This document shows positions 50,198 to 64,000 of a DNA stretch of 64,000 nucleotides, piece after piece. The stretch comes from Thunnus maccoyii (lineage: Eukaryota; Chordata; Actinopteri; Scombriformes; Scombridae): NCBI RefSeq assembly GCF_910596095.1, contig NC_056535.1, positions 20,600,505-20,664,504 of the forward strand. The letters are read 5' to 3'. A program made the translations under genes and the position numbers. Positions within the stretch are counted from its first letter, which is position 1, and every line of letters begins with the position of its first letter. The notes beneath the pieces were generated by a model, which searched no databases, was not told where the DNA came from, and saw only the letters and a program-made list of their open reading frames with translations.

Positions 50198-50266
50198 TAA
50201 TTTCTTCTTCAGTTTTAATGGCGATTTACAAAGCAACGTGATGGGTGAATACTGCCACCTACTGTA
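50198..50266 (-). mobile_element. Solo LINE 3' tail at the utp3 5' end
   Basis: On the minus strand the sequence is 'acagtaggtggcagtattca', then 'aatcgccattaaaactgaag' with a short GAA run, the same terminal module as at 41.0 and 41.3 kb. It ends about 145 bases upstream of the utp3 ATG, within or next to its probable promoter or 5' UTR. Confidence 0.65.
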
Positions 50267-50349
50267 CGGGAGTATATAACCTCACAACTTTACTGTTAGA
50301 CTTTTATTGGGTTTAATCAAACAATTGACGTACAAATTAAAATACATAT

Positions 50350-50425
50350 TAAAGGATAGGTTCACATTTTTTAAGTCTCTCCTAAAACAGTAGTCACGTG
50401 CCCAAATGAACAGTTGAGAGTTGGA
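50350..50425 (-). repeat. Dispersed repeat, family R, partial copy 2
   Basis: The stretch 'aaaggataggttcacatttt' and 'taaaacagtagtcacgtgcc' then 'caaatgaaca' matches the end of family R copies at 43.0 and 63.7 kb; it stops after about 75 bases. Confidence 0.6.
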
Positions 50426-50439
50426 AAAAAAAGCGTCAC

Positions 50440-51110
50440 ACACTCTGACTTGATATGCATTTCTCTTTTATTGAGATGTTGTTTCAGCCCTCAGGCCTTC
50501 TTCAAGATCAACAATCAAAGTAGGACGCAGACACTGGTATGTTATACAGGACACACCCTAGTAACACACCTAATGGTGATTAGATAATCATTTTCCACTA
50601 TAAAGGTGAGAAAAAAAAAACAATCAAGAGGCATTTGGTGAATCAAAACTCTTAACAATGAAAGCCAATCAATTATCTTCAAACAAAGTGACAAGAACCA
50701 CTATGTTTCATACCTTACATAATCTTCTTGGTTAAGTATATTCAAATATGTTAAAAAATACATTGAGTTTGAATAGATTCCTAATAGATATAGAGAAAAA
50801 AGTTAAACATCAGCTCTAGATGAACATTATAAACAACTTAATCTAAATATCCAATAACTAGAGGTACATTACAGAAAACACTTCAAGTCATAATCTATAT
50901 TTAATCCATGAGGTGACAGGGTTCTCAGATGGTGGATCCAATGTGTTCCTTCCTGGAAACTAAAACACTCAAGTTACTTCCTCTTGAAGGAAGTGATACT
51001 TTCTCAATACCAATATATCTTATAGAGGAAATAGGATGATTAAATTCAACAAATTCATGTTTTTGTATCTAATAGAGCTTCTATGTTCAGCAATACGAGA
51101 CCCCCACACC
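50440..51110 (-). pseudogene. Penelope-like retroelement relic (GIY-YIG end)
   Basis: On the minus strand broken frames read RIAEHRSSIRY, EFNHPISSIRYIGIEKV and, after a frameshift, THWIHHLRTLSPHGLN. This order is typical of the C-terminal GIY-YIG endonuclease region of Penelope-like elements. Further downstream 'ttgatcttgaagaaggcctg' followed by 'agggctgaaacaac' fits their 3' portion. Frameshifts and stops show it is dead. Confidence 0.65.
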
Positions 51111-51134
51111 ACGGGGGGATCGAGCCTTCTGCTC

Positions 51135-51260
51135 TGTTGCACCATGGTTGTGTAACAGTCTTCCTACCATCTGAGGGCAGCACAGACCCTAAACCCCTTT
51201 AAAACAGACTTAAAACCTTTCTATTCAGGTGTGCTTTTTCTGATTTTTTTAACTGATTGC
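51135..51260 (+). repeat. LINE ORF end fragment
   Basis: The sequence around 'aacagacttaaaacctttct' and 'attcagg' corresponds to the recurring '(L)KTFLF' C-terminal end of fish LINE ORFs (translation NRLKTFLFRCAF with stops nearby). The family is not assigned. Confidence 0.4.
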
Positions 51261-51477
51261 TGCAGCTGTCCTGGCAACAGTCAGCTTTCCCTGTTAGATT
51301 GCCTCATAACTCTGCTCTTATGAACAAAGTTGCAATATGTTTATCATGTGCCGTACCATCATTCAATGTGACTCCAGTGCTCTTTAATATTATTATTTAA
51401 TATGATAATGAAGCTATGATGAATAGAGATATGCAAATTAAAATCAAGTCAACATCTGTCTTCAGATAATAGTTTAT

Positions 51478-51575
51478 CCAAATAGTCCAGTGGTTAAAAA
51501 TATTGCCACTTTATTGCCCCTTTTAGATCCCCAAGTTGTGAGTTTGATACCTGTTAAAGGCAACACTCACTAGAG
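51478..51575 (+). mobile_element. tRNA-like SINE head fragment
   Basis: 'tagtccagtggttaaaaat' resembles a tRNA A box and 'gtgagtttgatacctg' a B box, spaced about 50 bases apart. It is a short fragment with no clear tail. Confidence 0.4.
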
Positions 51576-52007
51576 TTGAAGGTGACAAAAATGCAGATGG
51601 ATACAGGTACTCCCGATCTCCTGATTACTGATACTGGCATGTACTGACACCCCTGCTTGTCACCTTGTTTCCTTCTTTCTTCAGATTAAGTCCTTTTGAA
51701 ACAGTCTTAGCTTATTTGGATATACTTCCCAGCATGTATTGCAGTGGTGTGAAAATTGTCCAGAAAACTTTTGTGTGTCTTTTTATACATGTGTGTCAGA
51801 TGGTTTTCTCTCTGATCAACATTAAAACAATTCAAACCATGATGAAGATAGATATGCACCTTACTGACTTGCTACATTCTGTTTGAGTTTTGTACAATTT
51901 CACATGTAAGTGGCGGTACAGATTATGATTTTTATATATATTTGATTTTGATTTTGATATCGTATTTATATATCTTTTTCTAGATTTTGCTGTAAGAGCA
52001 GTACCTT

Positions 52008-52030
52008 GCAGCAGCAGCAGCAGCAGCAGC
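52008..52030. repeat. (CAG)n microsatellite
   Basis: Seven to eight CAG units, downstream of fam83e and not in a coding exon. Confidence 0.9.
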
Positions 52031-52309
52031 TGGCAGTCTAATCAGCCAGCAGCAATCACAAGCATTTTCCTCAGGAAATGTACACTCTAGTTACCATTAT
52101 TATATGATAATACCCAGATTAATTGTCTTAATCACATACAGGATTTCCTGCCATAGTACATATACTCCCACCTGCTGAAAGTTGAATAAAATAATCAAAT
52201 CAAAAGGTCTGTCTGTAATTTCTTCCTCTACCTCAGTAATTACTTGGATGTACACTACAACTGACTTTGTGAAGGTTGTCCAGTGAGTTAAGACAGTTAA
52301 TAATATTCA

Positions 52310-52609
52310 TTGTGAGCAGCATTTACAGAACAACTTTATTCATTTAAACATATTCTAAAGTAAAGCATTACATCAAATGCACTGTATATAGCATCTAATC
52401 ATCTAAACATCAAATTCAGTGAGACATCAAATACAGATAAAACATTCGTACATCCTGCACATTAACAACAGTGTTCTTTTCAGAGTTTTTATTAGTTTGG
52501 GTAATTAACACTGCAGAGGTCATAAATATCCACTGCTGGCAGCTGCCTTTCCTCATCAACACAAGACGCTGTTACAGAACATATCGTTCGTGTATGTCTT
52601 CCTTGTTCC
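52310..52609 (-). other. fam83e: fam83e 3' UTR (probable)
   Basis: This is the sequence between the fam83e stop codon and an AATAAA on the minus strand at 52,340-52,335. The 3' end would fall near 52,315. Confidence 0.5.
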
Positions 52610-57756
<5,147 letters not shown>

Positions 57757-58209
57757 AACTGCAGTCTGGTGTGTCTCCTGGAATAAGTGCTACCTATCAA
57801 AGTTAAGCTGAGTTTCAACTACTGACTACAGCTGTGTGGGGACGCCACCATCCCAGGTCAGCTCATGTCACCCTTCAATCAAGGGAAAATGATTATCTCA
57901 TTCATCCCTCTGGCAAAGAGTCTCACCGTTTCACATGTTGGCAAGAGCTGACAAGAAAAACATCTAATATCTTGATGTTGCTGACAATCCTGATGGCGAC
58001 TTTCACTTTGCTTTTTACTGAGAAAAAGCCTGTTCAGAGTTGACAAGTTCAGTCCTGTTCGACAGCATCCGTGTCCCCCAACTAATGTTGACAAAAGAAA
58101 TAAATCGATGAGTAGAAGCGACCACTGAGTTTTCTGTCATCTTTACAAAATCAGTTTGAACACTCAAAAAAACAACAACAAAAAACAATACGCACATTGT
58201 GAAACTCAC

Positions 58210-58254
58210 CTCCTGGGTATCGTGTCTCATCTCTCCGACTAAAATATTACTCAT
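58210..58254 (-). other. fam83e: fam83e exon 1, possibly coding
   Basis: An ATG at 58254 opens a 15-codon frame (MSNILVGEMRHDTQE) to a consensus donor GTGAGT after 58,210. Spliced to the acceptor before 57,777 it continues in frame through ETHQTAV into the conserved MSNS start, giving a 23-residue extension. The family consensus favours the inner start at 57756; the extension may be a real isoform or simply open 5' UTR. Confidence 0.5.
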
Positions 58255-59396
58255 AAACTCTCAGGAGCTGTAGCTCGTCTTCATGTGTTCCCTCCCCTGA
58301 ATGTCATCTCACTCCTCTTAACCCTTCCACACCTTGTCACTGACATTGTTGTCAGATTCCTGAAATTCAGTGAGTTGACAAGTTGTCATCTGCTCAGACA
58401 CACAGTCACTATCCTGTGACATTCAGAGCTGCAGTGTGTGAATTAAATCACTGCCTCTGATATTACACCATATCATACCATACCATAACATACCATACCA
58501 TACTGTACCATACCACTTCTTCATGTGAGAGAGGTGTTTGAGGGAAAACTATTGGAAAAATGTGTCCTTTATTGCCTTAAGAGGCTGGCCTTTACCTCAT
58601 AGTTTTCTATTTGGACTGGTCCAGCCTGACAGGTAGGTTTGTCAGCAAGAGTTTTACACATGAAATATTGCATTTGACTTGCTATCAACAGGTGTCAGGT
58701 GCAATCACAGCCTTTAGTTTTATATTTCTTTGGCAATACCCGTAAGTGAAGTCTGATACTACAGGGGTTTCTCCCCCTGTCAGTTTGTCAGATGTTGATC
58801 ATTGTTTTCCTCATTCTATAGGAAATAGTGTGAGCATGCTTTAACAACAAAGAAAACAAGGAATGCCGCAAAACAATGAGCAATTAAATGACAAAGGTCG
58901 CACACCCTTTTGCAACCATGGTGTCATGTCAGAGGATTGCACTGGCACTGTGTTACACGTGAAGCTCTTAACAGAAAACAAAACAGGTCATACACAGAAT
59001 TAGTCTTCAAAAGCAGGAATACTCCAGTAAATCCACGTGTTGGCCATTTAATGAGTCTAATAAATGATTCATAACATTGCTTGAGAAGTAACTACATTCA
59101 GTGTATTGCGCTTTTAATAAGTAAACACAATTATGTACAAAATACAACTATGCATTGATTAGCTACTGTTTCTATGTCAACATCCTTCATATAACGTGTG
59201 GCATTAAAAGGAGTTACAGTGTTTACAACAAAGTTTTTGACAAGCAGAAATGCCAACATGACAACATAATGATTGAATAGTATCATTTAGAGGTATTTAA
59301 TTTTCAGCCATCTCATTTCCATAAGCGGGCTCGCTGTTAACTGAGAGTGATAAAGAGTGTAGAGCGTCACTCTGCGCAGTGGTTCGGTTTTTCATC
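58255..59396. other. Spacer between emp3 and fam83e
   Basis: This holds the emp3 3' UTR at its left end and the probable fam83e promoter at its right end. Candidate ATTAAA signals for emp3 lie on the minus strand near 59,301 and 59,118. No gene is seen. Confidence 0.55.
58465..58515. repeat. (CATAC)n pentanucleotide repeat
   Basis: About ten imperfect 'ccata' units, about 220 bases upstream of fam83e exon 1. Confidence 0.9.
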
Positions 59397-61032
59397 TCAC
59401 TGCTTCTTGCGCAGGTGGACGTACAGGACTCCACTTATGAGAAGGAGAGGAACACACAACCATGCCAGGATAAAGCAGTAGCCAAAGCGTCCTTTGCTCA
59501 GATCTCTGGAATCATGTAAGATCTCTTTTCTGTGGAAGGTGAAAATAAGGCAAGCAGCAAAGTCTGTGAAACCTGCAAGACAAATGAGAAACGTTTTAGT
59601 GAAACTTTCTAATTAATTGACAGTGATATATTTTCATGGTATATATAGAGTATATTTAACTATGTATTAGTGATTAATGATAATGCCTACTTGAATTTTT
59701 AGTCACAAAAAATCTATATTTTTTATTGTCAAGAAATGCCATTTAAAGACCAAAACCAACAGAGTTTTAGTTTGTCTTTTTTTTCAACTTTCCTCCCTGG
59801 CCCCATTCCTACTGAAGATGCAAATATTTAAAAATAGGGCACAAATATTAGAGTTTCACTTTTTATTTTTTCCAAAATCAGCTTGGCGCTGTGGTTTTTA
59901 GTAAACAGAACATAAACAGGAACAAACAGAGCATTTTCCGGGTTCTAACAAGAACTTATGTCAGCGCGACTTTGTATGTTGACTTGACTGAAAATAAGCA
60001 GTTCCCATCTTTATGGTAATGAAGGAACATATCCAAGAGTGTGACTCACTCATGTGTTTTTAATCGTTTGGGGGCAAAAATAGAAGCATAGCAACAAGCA
60101 AATAAGAAACAGTTTTTGCTACACAAACAATTCTTAGGGAGATCAGTTCATTGTTGGTTGTAATGTTTTCCTGGAATGTGTTGACGACAAGAAAAAGATG
60201 TATATTGGGTAACTTCCTTCATGTACTGTAGGCATGACTAACAAAAACACAAAAACTGTTTTTACTGAATCACACCCCGATATAGAGATACTCTCTTTTC
60301 ACAACGAATACAAGCAAGCTAAGCTAAATTACAAAAAGTGTATTTACACTAAGTTGTCACACTGTCATAAGAAAATTAGAATAATAGCTTTTTTTGTTAA
60401 TTTACACCATTTTAGGTGGATTATGGAAACCTTTACACACCTGCAAAGGCCTGACAGAGGCCTGTGAAGTAGAAGAGGCCTCCTCTGGACATTGTGAACA
60501 GCTGACCCAGAAAAACCAGGAAGGAGATGGAGGAGAAGACCACAGAGAGGACCATGAGGGCCTGGACAGACTGCAGCCAGTCTGGGAGAGATGGTCACAC
60601 AATGAGTGTAAAACACTGACTGAGAGGTAAAATTAAAAGAAGAAGAAGAAAATTGTGTACTGTCCAATCATGTGGAAGTGGAAAATATGACCAGTAAGTA
60701 AACAAACAGGCATCCACATGTTTACAGGCAAGCATGCAGACTTCGATGATTTACCACTGTCATTGGTAGCAGCACACAACCAGGTTTGTGTGGCATTATC
60801 ATGGAAACAGTTATACCAGAGGTCTGTGATTTCTGAATCAGCCCATATCCACCAGGACTACAGGAAGAAAGAAAGAAAGATGTGTTTTCTCATATAACAC
60901 AGGGATTAACATTGACATCTATTGTAAGAGGAACAACAACATGAGTTTACACACCTTCTCCAGGGTGGCGATGAGGAGCATGGCCAAGGTGACCAGATGC
61001 AGCACGGTTAAGGATACGAGGAGGAATACCAT
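59397..61032 (-). CDS. emp3: Epithelial membrane protein 3
   Basis: EMP3 is a four-span membrane protein of the PMP22/EMP/claudin superfamily. Coding exons (minus strand) are 61032-60955, 60857-60755, 60581-60441 and 59572-59397; phases 0, 1 and 1 match and give 165 aa (human EMP3 is 163). TM1 is residues 2-24 (FLLVSLTVLHLVTLAMLLIA). The first extracellular loop has SWWIWADSEITDLWYNC with the family W-x2-C...C signature (W40, C43, C54) and an N-glycosylation sequon N47-A-T. TM2 is about 64-88. After TM2 comes QLFTMSRGGLFYFTGLCQ, which matches EMP3 well. TM3 is about 100-118 and TM4 about 138-160, ending YVHLRKKQ. All four TM segments and both loops are intact. The pairing with fam83e mirrors the human 19q13.33 neighbourhood. 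Confidence 0.93.
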
Positions 61033-61066
61033 GGCTGCTTGAATGTGTGAGGAAGAGCCTGGTATC
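61033..61066 (-). other. emp3: emp3 5' UTR part of coding exon 1
   Basis: A minus-strand acceptor (ttgtttgtacacag) precedes 61,066; 34 bases later comes the ATG. Confidence 0.75.
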
Positions 61067-62449
61067 CTGTGTACAAACAACACTGTAATGTTATTATAAT
61101 TATAGTATGATGTCTTCACAAGAGTGGCAAGCCTGTAAAATCCCTGTGGGCTGAGATTAATGGTTTAATACAGCACCAAACAGCTTTGTAAAGTCAACAA
61201 AACACATTTGTCACTGCTAAGCAACTTCCCTTCCTTCTATGTCATTTAAAATGGACAGTAAATTCTGGGAACAGTGGACTGTCTGTCTGCCTCTCGAGAA
61301 AACGTGACCGCTTTCATCATGCCTTTTTAACATCTGCACTGACAATATCTGTCCATTTATCAAGCCAAAAGCATGCCAGACAGATCAGAGGGGGCTCACC
61401 CTATCTTCAGAGGCTGAGCAGTCTCTACGGATTACATCACCCTGTTCCCTTTGTAAATAAGCATAGAGTCTGAAACCCCATCTATCAGTGGTCTGTTGTA
61501 TCCTTTTTTTACTAATCCAGGTATAAACTTTACACCTACAGTAGAGGATGATAATCTGTCATTGCACTTCAGGTTCAACTAGTATGAAAAACCTACAAAC
61601 TTATTCACTTTTCTTTATCTTTTAAAACACATTCCCTAATGATCCACACCTTAGAAATCTATCTTGTAATGAGGCTGTTATGAGTGTTATGAGTTATGAG
61701 TGGTGAGAATGAATAGAACTGTTATAATCCAGCTAATCTATCAAATCAGTGTAATGTTTTTGCATCAGAAACGTTCGTGAGGACACCAGGACAAAGGGGA
61801 AGTCACATTATTAAGAAATGTGTTTTTAGTTTCAATGCACAAAAAAAAAAATGCATTCCATTTTTCTCATCAAAAGTTGGGTCTAAAATACCAAAACTGC
61901 CTGTTTGGTCCATTTGTGGCTGTGGCAAGAAAGAGAAACTGACACTTGGTTTCACATTTAATTCATTTTCACAAACACAAGGATAGATTTAGACGTACAT
62001 TTCCTACATCACCTACCCTCTACGGTGCAGTACACATCAGTTTTTAGGGCTGGTTATTCTACACCCTGCACATGTTTTTCCTTTTCACTAAACTCTGCCC
62101 AAAGAGGGAAAACACTTGCCGTTAAGGACAATTCAGAGAGGCATGTGATTACATTCTACTACATCTGGTTTACATAACAGTTTGAGGTACCTGGCACAGA
62201 CAGCACTAAAGTAATGAGCACAGATACTACAAACATATCACCGTGAAAGTACAGAAGAGCCTCTTCATAAATGTTCAAACAAAATCGTTAAGGATTTAGG
62301 GTTTGGTTACATTTGCCTGTGACCAGCATCTCATTAGGCTTGCTAGTTAGTCTTATTACACTAAGCTCTATAAATAGGAAACAGAAAATCCAGGCTTCAT
62401 CATTTCTGTTTAATCAAACATCACTGAGCTGTTTTGATGAAGTTCTTAC

Positions 62450-62560
62450 CCGTTAGCTTCAGTGCCCTGGAGTCTGCACACTTCACTGATCCTCTTTTCC
62501 CCAGTTGCTGCCGCTATCCTCCCTCTGTGCTCTTTCTCTCAAAAAGTTTTGGCTCCAAAA
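62450..62560 (-). promoter_or_regulatory. emp3: emp3 non-coding exon 1 and promoter (probable)
   Basis: On the minus strand 'gaagctaacgg' meets a donor GTAAGAAC at 62,449, so a first exon would end at 62,450. The start is not defined; the 62,500-62,600 region would be the proximal promoter. Confidence 0.5.
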
Positions 62561-62599
62561 CTTGGAGAGAAGGGTACAGAAGAGGAATGTGCAGTGAGA

Positions 62600-63679
62600 T
62601 ATAGGAGGAGCCCTCAACACCCATTTCCTCTAAATTTTCCCTGCCCTCCCCCTCAAATCTGCGGTCTGGACCAACTCAACACCCAAAATAACATTCCTCT
62701 AGACCTGCATAAACACAGAACATTTTCTTAGAAGCTATACTACATACATGCAAACTGCACTGAAATGTGGGACAAAATACAATTAGATAGTGCATGCATA
62801 AATGATTTGGGCTGTACTGAAAAACAAAAGAGAATCACAGACATATATTCATTCTGTTCATTCAGCTGGGCAGCTTGACATGAAGACCACCACACTACTT
62901 CCGTAATGAGGTGAATGAAAGGCAGGAAATAGGGGCTGATTACTGCCCGCTTTTGATTGTAAATGTGCAGGAAGTCTCAGACCACCCAAGACACAACAAG
63001 TAAAATCCTCAGAAAGAATACTAATCTGCAAAGAAAAATCATTTCATCAAATGAAGACATTGTTATACATTAGACTTGATGAATATAATAACATTTAATG
63101 TCCCACCAGGGCAGAAAATCTGTCTTTGTTTCACCAAAAATAGAATAAATGCAGTAAAAGCAATAAATGTACCATTATAAAAACATAAAAACACAACAGA
63201 TATCATAAATCATCAGCAATCTATGCGCAAATGTTGATACAACATATGACATCATATAGCATGTGAATATTTTAATGTTTGTTCATTGTATTGATTGCAC
63301 TTACAGTAATAAAAATGTTTGCAACCCACCACAACTTATGTTGTCATTTGTGTTATGAACACACTTTGCAAGCAAAGTACTTGAAGCTGCAGCAACAATA
63401 GATGCCCATAACAAATTATTAGTAATATTAATTAACTAATAATCAGGGGTGTAGGAAGTATTTATATCCTTTACTTAAGTTAAAGTAGCAGTATCACAAA
63501 AAAAAAAAATCACGTAAAAACACTCCATTACATGCCAAAGTCCTGCATTTAAAATGTTCCTAAATAGATAGTATAAATTTACCAAAATGTGGGCTACTTA
63601 AAGTATCAATGCAAGTGTAATGGCCACCGTGAATTTTACACTATTATATAATAATGGATTATTGATACTGATGCATAAA
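62600..63679. other. Upstream intergenic DNA right of emp3
   Basis: A/T-rich sequence without a recognisable exon. A short A run lies near 63,500. Confidence 0.6.
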
Positions 63680-64000
63680 AGGACAGGTTCACAATTTTTC
63701 AAGTCTGTCTTAAAACAACAGTCAGGAGCCCAAATGAACATTGAAATACTTTTTTGTTGCCATAATCATCCCTCCTGTTCATACTGACCATTAGAAGATC
63801 CCTACTAGTCAAATCAAGTAGATATCTTTCAACATCAAATGTGTAAATGTCCGTCTTTTTGTTACTATACTTCCACCACAGCTCAACAGGGAAACACTGT
63901 CTGAGGAAATACAAAGAAGGAATTTGGTGCTGAAAAGACTGTAAATGTGGCAGATATCCACTTGATATGACTAACTCAGACTGCTGAAGCCTCATATAAG
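63680..64000 (-). repeat. Dispersed repeat, family R, copy 3 (cut by window edge)
   Basis: In reverse orientation to the 42.6-kb copy it contains 'aaaacaacagtcaggagccc', 'ccataatcatccctcctg', 'ctgaccattagaagatccc' and 'gttactatacttccacc'. It has a single copy of the 'ggaagtatagtaac' unit that is doubled in copy 1. Confidence 0.75.

Larger units (their letters stand above)
50054..52309. other. Spacer between utp3 and fam83e
   Basis: About 2.2 kb made mostly of retroelement debris entered separately. No exon is seen. The utp3 promoter must lie in its left part. Confidence 0.6.

Noticed and set aside
52008..52030. (CAG)n as a polyglutamine-coding tract
   Set aside because: It lies outside any exon, downstream of fam83e.
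63699..63995. 98-codon minus-strand frame at the right edge
   Set aside because: It is the translation of a family R repeat copy; related fragments recur at 42.6 kb.

Overview
This is vertebrate nuclear DNA, almost certainly from a ray-finned (teleost) fish. Coding sequence is split into short exons with GT-AG introns. The proteins are recognisably vertebrate: FOXJ3, PPCS, UTP3/SAS10, FAM83E and EMP3. The spacers hold fish-type repeats: hAT-derived MITEs, a tRNA-derived SINE, LINE tails ending in (GAA)n, a Penelope-like relic, a Tc1 relic and many microsatellites. Most of the window is non-coding. I read the exon structures below by hand from splice sites and reading phase.

Layout. Positions 1-37,130 are the 5' part of foxj3 on the minus strand. 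A GC-rich probable promoter and non-coding first exon lie near 36.7-37.1 kb. A roughly 35-kb first intron is full of repeats. The first coding exon (956-1276) carries the N-terminus and the first half of the forkhead domain, and the rest of the gene lies left of the window. Positions 37.1-41.2 kb are a gene-free spacer with a large inverted repeat and a decayed LINE with an RNase H domain. ppcs (coenzyme A synthesis) follows on the plus strand, with complete coding exons at 43,084-44,235. utp3 (ribosomal small-subunit processome) lies on the minus strand at 44,716-50,053 with 16 coding exons. ppcs and utp3 converge, with stop codons about 480 bases apart. fam83e (a CK1-binding FAM83 scaffold) lies on the minus strand at 52,610-57,756, with a possible upstream coding exon at 58,210-58,254. 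emp3 (a PMP22/claudin-fold tetraspan) lies on the minus strand at 59,397-61,032, with a non-coding exon near 62.45 kb.

The genes do not form an operon or a single pathway. FAM83E and EMP3 lie in the same human chromosome 19 band, and FOXJ3 and PPCS are near neighbours on human 1p34, so the window joins pieces of two mammalian neighbourhoods. The reassembled coding frames close exactly: PPCS 321 aa, UTP3 469 aa, FAM83E 623 aa, EMP3 165 aa.

The most informative unusual items are: three intact-ended hAT-type elements with perfect 8-bp target duplications, one of which still carries a BED zinc-finger exon; truncated LINE 3' tails lying at the probable ppcs and utp3 promoters; a 445-bp element bounded by perfect 14-bp inverted ends inside fam83e; two compact hairpins; and a diverged duplicated block with weak exon-like structure inside foxj3 intron 1. 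I saw no sign of a new enzymatic or defence system.
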